A stretch of DNA of 64,000 nt, taken from Sphingobium sp052327305 (GTDB lineage Bacteria; Pseudomonadota; Alphaproteobacteria; Sphingomonadales; Sphingomonadaceae). The notes under the pieces are model-generated. The model was given only the letters and a program-made list of their open reading frames with translations. It did not search any database and was not told where the DNA came from. This document shows, one piece after another, positions 26,279 to 34,331 of this stretch (positions are counted from its first letter, which is position 1; the number at the start of each line of letters is the position of its first letter). The stretch is from contig NZ_CP182486.1 in the NCBI RefSeq assembly GCF_052327305.1, positions 930,001 through 994,000 of the forward strand. The letters run 5' to 3'. Both the position numbers and the translations under genes were made by a program.

Positions 26279-27143
26279 CCGACGGATTCCACAGTTCAAA
26301 CCTTTAGCTGGCGCGATAGTCGCGATTATCGCTCCAGCCAGCCTGATGAGTTGCGGCCTTGCCCGGCAGGAACTCTATGCGCCGCGCTCCGGCCCGATCG
26401 ACATCGCGCAATGGTCTTCAACAGTGCCTCCGCAGGCAATCCGAGTAGCCACGAGCGACCAGATTGCGCTGAGCGGCTATTTCTGGCCGGGAGCACCCGG
26501 CGACAAGGACATCTTCGTCTTCTTTCATGGCCGGGGAGCCCATCACGGCGTCGCTGCCAAATATGCACAATATCTGCGCGGCAGAGGCGATGCCGTTCTG
26601 GTCGCGTCCTATCGCGGCTTCGGTGGCAATCCCGGCTCCCCCGACCGGGCAGGCATTGAGCGTGACGCGGCCGCTTTCATCCAGACGGCGCACAAACTCG
26701 CAGGCGAGGACGCGCGCGTCTGGCTGTTAGGCCATTCGCTTGGCGCTGCAGTGGCGATCGACGCCGCAGCCGGGCGACACGACATTGCTGGGGTCATCAC
26801 CATCGGCGCGTTCGCGACGCTTTCCGCTGCCGCACCTTGGTACGCCCGCCCTTTCGTCCCGGAGCGATGGAACAACATCGACGAACTCAAGCGCATCCAC
26901 GCCCCCCTTCTCATCGTGCAGGGAGACAAGGACCGCGTCATACCCGGCGATAGCGGGACGCGGCTCGCCGCAGCAACGCAAGGCCCGGTGGCTTATATTT
27001 CCATGACGGGGGAAACCCACAAGCCGCCGATGCAGACGCTCGGGCCATGGCTCAGTGCGGCAATTGCCACCATGAACAAGGGGCAGGCAGAGCCCTTACC
27101 CGAACTCCCCGCCAGCTGGACAGTCGTCAGGCAGACGTCATGA
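26271..27143 (+). CDS. Alpha/beta hydrolase lipoprotein embedded in the capsule operon
   Basis: 290 residues from a GTG at 26271 (8-bp overlap with kdsA). This start gives an N-terminal helix ending in a lipobox SLMSC (C28), so the protein is likely a lipoprotein. The catalytic serine is in LLGHSLGAAV; DYxG-like YRGFGGNPGS and the late GDKDRVIP acid and ETHKPP histidine complete a serine-hydrolase triad (YfhR/BEM46-like). It ends with an ATGA overlap to the KpsC-like gene. It might trim or deacylate the polymer or its lipid anchor; this is inference. Confidence 0.82.
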   Translation: MADRRIPQFKPLAGAIVAIIAPASLMSCGLARQELYAPRSGPIDIAQWSSTVPPQAIRVATSDQIALSGYFWPGAPGDKDIFVFFHGRGAHHGVAAKYAQYLRGRGDAVLVASYRGFGGNPGSPDRAGIERDAAAFIQTAHKLAGEDARVWLLGHSLGAAVAIDAAAGRHDIAGVITIGAFATLSAAAPWYARPFVPERWNNIDELKRIHAPLLIVQGDKDRVIPGDSGTRLAAATQGPVAYISMTGETHKPPMQTLGPWLSAAIATMNKGQAEPLPELPASWTVVRQTS

Positions 27144-28615
27144 CAGCACTGACTCTCGCCCGATCCATTCTGGCCGTGCCCCCCTTCCCGCGTGCCAACC
27201 CGCACGACATCGTGGTGGCCCGGCCCGGCGCATCTGCTCGTCCGGGAGAAGCGCGCCAAGTGGTCAGCGCGCTTCGGCGTGAACGGGTAGGCGGCGCCTT
27301 CTGGAACGCGGACACAGATCCATGGCTCCATCCGCCGATCGGCGATGGCGACGCAGAGGCGCTGCTGCGCCGGATCGCACGCTCGCAGCCGATTGACGGG
27401 CCTCTGGAAGCGGCGGTGGATAAGGCGCTGCTCAGCGGCCTCGCCTGGCGTAACCCGTTCACCGGCGAGCCGATCGAATTGGTGGCGCTCATTGCCTTGC
27501 TCGGCCACTGGCGACGCCTGATCGAAGAAAATCGAGGGATCGTCGCGGCGTTCGGCTTTGCGCTTTGGAAGCGCGATACGGTGGAGCCGCTGCTTTGGGA
27601 CGGAGCAAACGGCCCGACGTTCGCTGCCCCGACGCCGAGCCTGCTGGCATCTCTGCCGGCCGGCGCCCGCGTCGCATGCTGGAAGGCGCGAGTGACGCCC
27701 GAGGAACTGGCGATAATCGAAGATCGTTTCGCAGTTGTGGAAGTCGAGGACGGTTTTATCCGCTCGGTCGGACTAGGCGCGGACTGCGTTCCGCCGCTTT
27801 CTGTCGTCATTGACGACATGGGGGTTCACTATGATCCAACAGTTCCGAACCGTTTGGAAGCGATCATCCAGCAAGGAGACTTCTCGCAGGATCAGTTGGC
27901 CCGCGCGGCTGACTTGCGCGCCCTGATCGTGCGGCACGGCATCGGGAAATATGGTGTCGCGGGCGAGCAGTCCGCCACGTCCTCCGATGAGCCTCAATCC
28001 GAGCATCCGGAAAATCGTCGCATCGTGCTGGTGATTGGGCAGGTTGAAGATGATCGCTCGGTTCGCTTTGGCAGCCCCGTCGTGCGCTCCAACCTCGCTT
28101 TGCTTGAAGCGGCACGAAAACTGGAGCCGGATGCTTATATCATCTATCGCCCGCATCCTGACGTCACCGCCGGGCATCGTATCGGCTCGATCCCCAAAGC
28201 CTGGGTTGAAAAACTTGCTGACGAGATAGATCCGACGAGCCCGATCAGCAATCTTCTGAGCAGAGCGGATGCGTTGCATACGATGACATCACTTGCGGGC
28301 TTCGAAGCACTGATGCGTGGGAAAGAAGTGGTTTGTCATGGGCAACCCTTCTATTATGGGTGGGGCCTGACACAGGACCTGGCGGGAAAGCCGGCGCGCA
28401 GAACTGCCCGCCGGACGATCGATGAACTTGCGGCAGCTGTGCTTCTCATCTATCCGCGATACTTGGACCCCGTGACCAACCTCCCCTGCACTCCCGAAAT
28501 TCTGGTGATGCGGCTAATGTCTGGCGTCACGCGTCAGAATGATGCACTAGTGCCAATGCGGCGCTTACAAGGTTTATTAAGACGCGCGGTGGCACGCTTG
28601 GGCAAGAGCATATGA
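27140..28615 (+). CDS. kpsC: KpsC-like capsule linker glycosyltransferase, single module
   Basis: 491 residues from the ATG overlapping the preceding stop. One Capsule_synth module (about residues 145-475) shows VEDGFIRSVGLGADCVPPL, RPHPDV, FYYGWGL and the KpsC C-terminal RTIDELAAAVLLIYPRYLDPVT (in part). KpsC transfers beta-Kdo residues to the lipid anchor. Classical KpsC is about 670 residues with two such modules; here the N-terminal module is absent and replaced by about 140 residues I do not recognise. kpsS follows with a 4-bp overlap. Confidence 0.85.
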   Translation: MTALTLARSILAVPPFPRANPHDIVVARPGASARPGEARQVVSALRRERVGGAFWNADTDPWLHPPIGDGDAEALLRRIARSQPIDGPLEAAVDKALLSGLAWRNPFTGEPIELVALIALLGHWRRLIEENRGIVAAFGFALWKRDTVEPLLWDGANGPTFAAPTPSLLASLPAGARVACWKARVTPEELAIIEDRFAVVEVEDGFIRSVGLGADCVPPLSVVIDDMGVHYDPTVPNRLEAIIQQGDFSQDQLARAADLRALIVRHGIGKYGVAGEQSATSSDEPQSEHPENRRIVLVIGQVEDDRSVRFGSPVVRSNLALLEAARKLEPDAYIIYRPHPDVTAGHRIGSIPKAWVEKLADEIDPTSPISNLLSRADALHTMTSLAGFEALMRGKEVVCHGQPFYYGWGLTQDLAGKPARRTARRTIDELAAAVLLIYPRYLDPVTNLPCTPEILVMRLMSGVTRQNDALVPMRRLQGLLRRAVARLGKSI

Positions 28616-29871
28616 AATACCAACCGCTTCCGCACCGGCGCTTCCTTTTTCTTCAGGGACCGCCAGGTCCATTTTTCTGGCTGCTGGGTCAGCGGCTGGA
28701 GGAGCTTGCCTGCTCGGTTCAAAGGATCAACCTGAATGGTGGCGATCAGGCGGACTGGCCGGGAAAAGCCGTCAATTATCGTGGAAGCCGCAAGCGGTGG
28801 ACGCTCTTTATTGACCGGTTCCTGCGGGATAACGGTATTACGGACATTCTCCTTTTCGGTGACTGCCGCCCGCTGCACATGGCGGCTCACCACATGGCGC
28901 GCCTGCGCCACATCAACGTCCATGTCTTCGAGGAAGGCTATATCCGGCCGGACTGGGTGACTCTTGAGCCATCAGGCGTCAACGGCCATTCCGCTCTCCC
29001 CCGCGACCCGAACTGGTTCTTGGAACGGGCGGCAGCGCTACCCCCCGTGCCCGAGCGACCGGCGATCACGGCCAGTTTCCGCCGGCGTGTGCGCGACGCC
29101 TATCGCTATTATCATCATGTCGTCGTCAAATCCCCCTTGTTCCCCTTCTACCAGTCGCACCGGCAGGGATCGCTGATCGGCGAAGGACTGGGCTGGTTAA
29201 AGAAACTCGCGACGCGCAAGGCGACGCGCTTGCAGGCAGAGCGAGCGCTGCAGCATATTGGCGATCAGCCCTATTTCCTGTTCCCTCTGCAGCTTACCAA
29301 TGATTACCAGATCCGGGAGCATTCGCCCTTTGCCAGCATGGCCGAGGCCGTCGACTATGTTCTCCACAGCTTCGCGCGGCGCGCTCCATCTGATGTGAAT
29401 CTGGTCGTTAAAGTACATCCGCTCGACGCGGGCTTCATGAGCTGGCGCCGTTACCTCGCGAAGCGAGCGAACGCGCTGGGAATTGCCGGACGTGTCTTCC
29501 ATATCGACGGAGGGGATCTTCTCGATCTGACAACGCGGGCACGCGGCATGGTGACCGTGAACAGCACATCCGCGACGCTGGCATTACAGGCCGGTGTGCC
29601 CACTATGGCCCTGGGTAAGGCCGTCTACGCGATGGACGGCATTACACATCAGGGCCGGCTCGATGACTTCTGGATGCGGCCTGAGGCGCCGGACCCGGAG
29701 GTCTATGAGGCTTTCCGCCGCGTTCTCTATGATCAGTGCCTGATCTACGGAGGACTGGCGAGCCAGACGGCCATCAGCATTCTGGTGGAATCAGCCGTCG
29801 AGCGTCTGGTCGGGGACTGGGTCAGCCACTGGCAACCGGCGCCCCCCATATTCGCGGCAGCCGCAGAATAA
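28612..29871 (+). CDS. kpsS: KpsS-like capsule linker transferase
   Basis: 419 residues. The opening FLFLQGPPGPFFWLLGQ, the mid VHVFEEGYIRPDWVTLEP and the late VNSTSATLALQAGVPTMALG are typical of KpsS (Capsule_synth family). KpsS adds the first Kdo to lyso-phosphatidylglycerol, beginning the linker on which the capsule is built. It is last of the plus-strand arm and coupled to the kpsC-like gene by ATGA. Its stop is 5 bp from that of the opposing glycosyltransferase, with no visible terminator. Confidence 0.9.
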   Translation: MKYQPLPHRRFLFLQGPPGPFFWLLGQRLEELACSVQRINLNGGDQADWPGKAVNYRGSRKRWTLFIDRFLRDNGITDILLFGDCRPLHMAAHHMARLRHINVHVFEEGYIRPDWVTLEPSGVNGHSALPRDPNWFLERAAALPPVPERPAITASFRRRVRDAYRYYHHVVVKSPLFPFYQSHRQGSLIGEGLGWLKKLATRKATRLQAERALQHIGDQPYFLFPLQLTNDYQIREHSPFASMAEAVDYVLHSFARRAPSDVNLVVKVHPLDAGFMSWRRYLAKRANALGIAGRVFHIDGGDLLDLTTRARGMVTVNSTSATLALQAGVPTMALGKAVYAMDGITHQGRLDDFWMRPEAPDPEVYEAFRRVLYDQCLIYGGLASQTAISILVESAVERLVGDWVSHWQPAPPIFAAAAE

Positions 29872-29876
29872 TGAGA

Positions 29877-31061
29877 TCAAGCCGCAGGATGGAGTTCGGC
29901 AAGCCAGTCGTCGACACGGGCAAAATGCCCTTTCCATCTGGGAGCCTCATAGCCTGCAATGCGCTTCATCTGCGCTGAGCGGGATGGACTTTCCGCACGG
30001 CTATAGTCCTCGATCAGGCGCGACCAGCCCAGCCCATCAATAGGACTGAGATAATCGGGAATGTCGCCGGCCAGCTCACGGAAAACAGCGAGATCGCTGG
30101 CGATCACCGGCGTGCCGAGAGCCAGCGCCTCCACAAGCGGCAGACCATAGCCCTCCACGAATGACGGAAAGAGCAGCGCGCTTGCGCCGCGGAGATAGGC
30201 CACCAGGGCGGCATCGTCGCAGCGGGACAGCTCGATGACATGCCCGCGGATCGCTTCGCAGCGTTCCAGCATGTCCACTGCTTGCTCGCTCTCCCAACCG
30301 CGTTGACCGATGATCATCAGTTGCGGGCAATTCGTGCCAAGCCGACGCGCCATCTCAGCCCAGATATTGAGGATGAGGAGATGGTTTTTTCGCCCCTCGA
30401 TCGTCCCCAGCATGACGAAATAGGGCCGGCCGGGAAGCGTTGGCGCAGCGCCGCTATCCTGCCCCGCATGCAAGTCATCAACGCCCAGCGGCGCGACGAT
30501 GCCAGGCGGCATTGTCCTGCCTCTCTTAAGACGGGAAAACCCGTCCAACTCATTCAGTGTGTCGCGGCTATTGGCGATCACACCTACGCCGGAATGGAGC
30601 AAAGCCTGAATTCTGGCGCGATGCTTCTCCGCCTCGCCCGGCCGGCAATATTCCGGGTGACTGAGAGGAATGAGATCGTGAACGAAGTAGACGGGGCGCA
30701 CACCGCTCGACGCGATCCAGTCCATATGCCCCGGCCAGTTGAGGCCCGTATGCCCGACGTTGAGGTAGAGGCGACCTGCTGTCTCTCCCTTGGACCGTCC
30801 CGCAAGTGCCCCAAGCCCGAACCGCACAAGTGGACCTCGCGCGCCCGAAGCATCGAGCAAAAGCGAGAACAACTCGCGAGATTGCTTGGGCGAGAGCACG
30901 CGCGTCCACCCCTCGCGCTGGACGACTGCAAGCGCCCTGTCGCGATAATGCGCGGCATAAGCGAGACAGGTGCGATCGATACCAGTCGGCAGCCCCCCTC
31001 GCCATGCCCGCCAGACGAGACGCGTGACATCCAGAAGGAGATCATGCGGCTCGCCCCGCAT
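29877..31061 (-). CDS. Glycosyltransferase family 4 protein
   Basis: 394 residues, GT-B fold. The C-terminal nucleotide-sugar domain has PYFVMLGTIEGRKNH and the FVEGYGLPLVEALALGTPV motif with the two key glutamates. The N-terminus DVTRLVWRAWRGGLPTGIDR resembles that of the other capsule GT4 proteins here. It is the last gene of the minus-strand arm, 17 bp after the exporter gene. Donor and acceptor are unknown. Confidence 0.9.
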   Translation of the reverse strand: MRGEPHDLLLDVTRLVWRAWRGGLPTGIDRTCLAYAAHYRDRALAVVQREGWTRVLSPKQSRELFSLLLDASGARGPLVRFGLGALAGRSKGETAGRLYLNVGHTGLNWPGHMDWIASSGVRPVYFVHDLIPLSHPEYCRPGEAEKHRARIQALLHSGVGVIANSRDTLNELDGFSRLKRGRTMPPGIVAPLGVDDLHAGQDSGAAPTLPGRPYFVMLGTIEGRKNHLLILNIWAEMARRLGTNCPQLMIIGQRGWESEQAVDMLERCEAIRGHVIELSRCDDAALVAYLRGASALLFPSFVEGYGLPLVEALALGTPVIASDLAVFRELAGDIPDYLSPIDGLGWSRLIEDYSRAESPSRSAQMKRIAGYEAPRWKGHFARVDDWLAELHPAA

Positions 31062-31078
31062 TGTGAATTTGTCCCCGC

Positions 31079-32260
31079 TCAGAAAATGGTGGAGGTCTGG
31101 ATCACCGCGATCGGATAAACGATTTGTGATACAGCCTGCAGGAACTTGTTAAAGTCGGCGAGCGGCGCATTCGAGACGTAGATGACGTCCTTATTGTAGA
31201 TCGGGAACGACTGCGCGACGAACAGTGTCTTCGCGTCCCGCATGTTCACCCGATAAATGACCGGAACCTTGCCGTCCTTGGTCGGCGGTGCAGCTTCGCC
31301 TTCTTTCGCGAAAAGCTCCGGATCTTCATAGCGGAAGATGAACACCCCCTTTGGATTGGCGCGTTCATCGGCAAGTCCACCCATGCGGCCAAGCGCCTGC
31401 GACAGCGTGAGCCCCGTCCCCTCGAACGGAATTTCCTGATTGACGCGCGCCGCGCCGAGGACCGTGAAGCTATAGGGCTGGAAAAGAACGGTAACGACAT
31501 CGTCCGCCTGTAACCGCACATTCTGGCGCGGATCCTTGATGATCGCTTCTAGAGGCATCGCCTCGACCTTAGCGCCGCGAGTCACCTGAATCGTCGTCTT
31601 GCCGACCGGCTGACGAACGCCGCCGACGCTCGCTATGACGTCCAGCAAGCGCTCGCCACGCGTAGAAAGCGGCACCCGGCCACTGCTCGCAACGTCCCCA
31701 ACGATCGTCACCGCAGAGGTGGTATTGCGCGCGAGACGCACGATCACCTGAGGGTCATGCGCCTTGCTGGCTAGCCGGCCTCTAATTTCACGAGCCACCT
31801 GCTGCGGCGTAAGCCCAGCAGCGTCAACCTGACCCGCAAACGGCACGTCGATACGACCATCGGCACCGACGACCTGGGCGGGAAGATCAGCAGCGCGCTG
31901 ACTGGCTCCCGCTCCCGAGCCGACTCCGCCAGTAAATGTGGAACCGAACAACACTGCGGGCGGCGCTTCGAAAACGGTGATATCCAGAGCGTCGCCTCGC
32001 CCGATAACGGAGCCATATTCCGTCGCGTTAGTAAGCACGTCCGAGAATGAAACGGGCTTCTTCATCGCCATTAGGCGCCCTGCAACGGAATCGGTCACAT
32101 CAACCACTGTGATCGGAGCGTGATCTGTACTTTGGTGGCCTGCGCTGCTTACCGCGCGCGTGGAAGGCCCCGCTGCTGGAAGAACGGAACAGCCCGATAA
32201 AAACGCGCTCACGACGAGTGGGAGAACTTGCTTCCTTGAAGGCGTCACGGGCATTCGCAC
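31079..32260 (-). CDS. kpsD: Outer-membrane polysaccharide export lipoprotein (OPX, KpsD/Wza-like)
   Basis: 393 residues with a lipoprotein signal (SAFLSGC, C24). A polysaccharide export domain (YGSVIGRGDALDITVFEAP through QVDAAGLTPQQVAREI) is followed by SLBB-like domains. It should form the outer-membrane exit in complex with KpsE and KpsMT. Length is near Wza and shorter than E. coli KpsD (about 560), so the name kpsD is by role. It lies 24 bp after a glycosyltransferase gene. Confidence 0.88.
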   Translation of the reverse strand: MRMPVTPSRKQVLPLVVSAFLSGCSVLPAAGPSTRAVSSAGHQSTDHAPITVVDVTDSVAGRLMAMKKPVSFSDVLTNATEYGSVIGRGDALDITVFEAPPAVLFGSTFTGGVGSGAGASQRAADLPAQVVGADGRIDVPFAGQVDAAGLTPQQVAREIRGRLASKAHDPQVIVRLARNTTSAVTIVGDVASSGRVPLSTRGERLLDVIASVGGVRQPVGKTTIQVTRGAKVEAMPLEAIIKDPRQNVRLQADDVVTVLFQPYSFTVLGAARVNQEIPFEGTGLTLSQALGRMGGLADERANPKGVFIFRYEDPELFAKEGEAAPPTKDGKVPVIYRVNMRDAKTLFVAQSFPIYNKDVIYVSNAPLADFNKFLQAVSQIVYPIAVIQTSTIF

Positions 32261-32284
32261 TTTTGCGTAGCTACGAAAAGAGCG

Positions 32285-33397
32285 TCAGGCATATTCTGCC
32301 CAAACCTTCCGATAGACGTTAATGGTGTTCTCAATGCAATTGTCCCAAGTATAGCCAGCGGCAACCTGAAGGCCTCGCTGTATGGCCAGCTCTCGCCAAG
32401 CCTCATCATTCAACCCTCGTTCGATAGCTCCCACGCAGGAGTCAAGGTCATCGGGGTTTACCAGCATAGCTGCACCGGCAGTCACCTCCGGAAGACAGGA
32501 TCTATCCGAGGCAATAACCGGCACTCCGCTGGCCATAGCCTCTATGGGGGGCAATCCAAAACCTTCATAAACCGATAAATAAACAAATAACCTCGCGGCA
32601 GCGTATAGCGTGGGTAGATCATCGGACGCAACGTAGCCGAGCAAGATGATCGTTCCTTTACCCTGCTCAATCTCAATCAGCTCGCGCAACGATCCGTTGC
32701 GCCAACCTCCAGCCCCTACAACCACTAACGGCATTTTTGAACCTGTCCGGCGCCTCATTAGTGCATGCGCGCGTATCGCCATATCGATACGCTTGCGAGG
32801 CTCCAATGTCGCAACGCATAGCGCATAGTTATGAGCTTGAAGCCCATATCGAGCAAGTATTAATCGCTCATCTTCAGAGCCTCGAAACGGCATGTAGCTA
32901 GGGGAAACACCAAGATGAACAGCTGTTACCTTGCTTGGATGAAGCCCAGCAAATTCCATCACCTCTTGCCGTCCGTTTTCAGAATCGGTCAAAACATGTC
33001 TGGCCCGCCGGAGGCTGTCCTCGAACTCGCGGTCGAAATACTCAAGCCGCTCAACCGGATGCGCCTCCGGATACCTGAAAACAGACAGATCATGGATCGT
33101 CACGATACCGCTTTCTAGCCAGCGCGGCAGAAAGAAATTCGTACCATGAAAAAGCGCCGCCTTACTTCGGGTCGTCCGCCCCCATTTATATGACAGACGA
33201 TCCCATTTCCGCATCATTCGAGAGGGTGCCATAATACGATTGAGTGAGAATGGCGTCGCCTTTGCAACACGGCCAGCGAGGTGAGCACGAACCAGCATGT
33301 CGTCTCGACGACCCAATCCACTAAGCAAATTCAATGTGTAAACGCCGATTCCCGTCAGCTGGTCCAGCAGCGGCGTCGCATCCACATCGATAACCAT
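32285..33397 (-). CDS. Glycosyltransferase family 4 protein
   Basis: 370 residues from the ATG at 33397, chosen for its strong AGGAAGGGAG ribosome site; an ATG five codons earlier lacks one. Motifs of GT4: NGRQEVMEFAGLHPSKVTAVHLGV, CVATLEPRKRIDMAI and YEGFGLPPIEAMASG. It probably adds one capsule sugar. It lies in the AT-richer core. Confidence 0.9.
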   Translation of the reverse strand: MVIDVDATPLLDQLTGIGVYTLNLLSGLGRRDDMLVRAHLAGRVAKATPFSLNRIMAPSRMMRKWDRLSYKWGRTTRSKAALFHGTNFFLPRWLESGIVTIHDLSVFRYPEAHPVERLEYFDREFEDSLRRARHVLTDSENGRQEVMEFAGLHPSKVTAVHLGVSPSYMPFRGSEDERLILARYGLQAHNYALCVATLEPRKRIDMAIRAHALMRRRTGSKMPLVVVGAGGWRNGSLRELIEIEQGKGTIILLGYVASDDLPTLYAAARLFVYLSVYEGFGLPPIEAMASGVPVIASDRSCLPEVTAGAAMLVNPDDLDSCVGAIERGLNDEAWRELAIQRGLQVAAGYTWDNCIENTINVYRKVWAEYA

Positions 33398-33422
33398 TCT
33401 CCCTTCCTGCATTCAAAGCAGC

Positions 33423-34307
33423 CTATGCCAGCATAGAACGGAGTACGTTCAGTACGTCTGTTTTCAATATTTGACGATCCAGAAAATCTGTTAATCTCCC
33501 GTTATCGCCAATGAGTTTCCAAACCTCATTTCTTCTAACCAGATTTTCATTTCTCTCGATCTTAATAGTATGCCCCGTTATTTCGGAGAACATATCAATC
33601 AACTCTCGAAGAGAAGTCGGCTGCCCGGTACATAGATTGACAGTTTTTCCGATACTTCGTGGAGCATCTATAAGCCTTACTATGCAGTCGCAGGCAGAAT
33701 ATACATCCATATAGTCCCGGTACACTTCAACATTGCCAAGTTGGATACTTTTTTGACGAGAACGGAAAGCTTCCGCAAGTTTAGGGACAACAAAGTCCTC
33801 ATTCTGCCCCCGACCGATTATATTAAAAGGCCGGATGACAGTGAAATCGATAAAATCTTCGTAGTTTTTCATCAACTTTTCGGCGCAAAATTTGCTCATT
33901 CCGTAGTGATGAACGGGGCTCGGACAAAGGTCCTCATGGAGAACATCAGATTCCTGATTTCCATAAACACCCGCCGTGCTGATAAACATGAATCTAACTT
34001 TTTGCCCAGATACTTTCTGAACACCCCTTAAAATATTCTCCGTGCCTATGACGTTTGTCATATAATACTGTAAAGGTTTGCCGGCCGTCACACTTGATAT
34101 TGCAGCGCAATGTATGATCACATCGGGCTGCACTGCTTCAATCACAGCGGCAACCTGGCGCTCATCTGTAATGTCGCAGTGGTACAGATCAGCATCGGCA
34201 TTGCGCCCAGATGTACCAATCGCCACGCCGGAACTATCGCGAACCCGCCGCATGAGATAGCGCCCAAGAAAACCTGCAGCGCCTGTAACAAGAATTTTCC
34301 GCGACAC
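33423..34307 (-). CDS. NAD-dependent epimerase/dehydratase, likely GDP-6-deoxy-4-keto-mannose reductase (Rmd-like)
   Basis: 294 residues from a GTG at 34307, which has an AGGAG site 5 bp before it; the ATG at 34322 has none. The extended-SDR motifs are TGAAGFLG and the active-site Y and K (HHYGMSKFCAE; Y140 and K144 counted from the ATG form). With gmd in the same operon it should reduce GDP-4-keto-6-deoxy-mannose. Rmd (giving GDP-D-rhamnose) is favoured over an epimerase-reductase (GDP-L-fucose), but sequence alone does not settle it. Confidence 0.75.
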   Translation of the reverse strand: MSRKILVTGAAGFLGRYLMRRVRDSSGVAIGTSGRNADADLYHCDITDERQVAAVIEAVQPDVIIHCAAISSVTAGKPLQYYMTNVIGTENILRGVQKVSGQKVRFMFISTAGVYGNQESDVLHEDLCPSPVHHYGMSKFCAEKLMKNYEDFIDFTVIRPFNIIGRGQNEDFVVPKLAEAFRSRQKSIQLGNVEVYRDYMDVYSACDCIVRLIDAPRSIGKTVNLCTGQPTSLRELIDMFSEITGHTIKIERNENLVRRNEVWKLIGDNGRLTDFLDRQILKTDVLNVLRSMLA

Positions 34308-34331
34308 GACTGCTCCTTGCATGTCGAAAGA

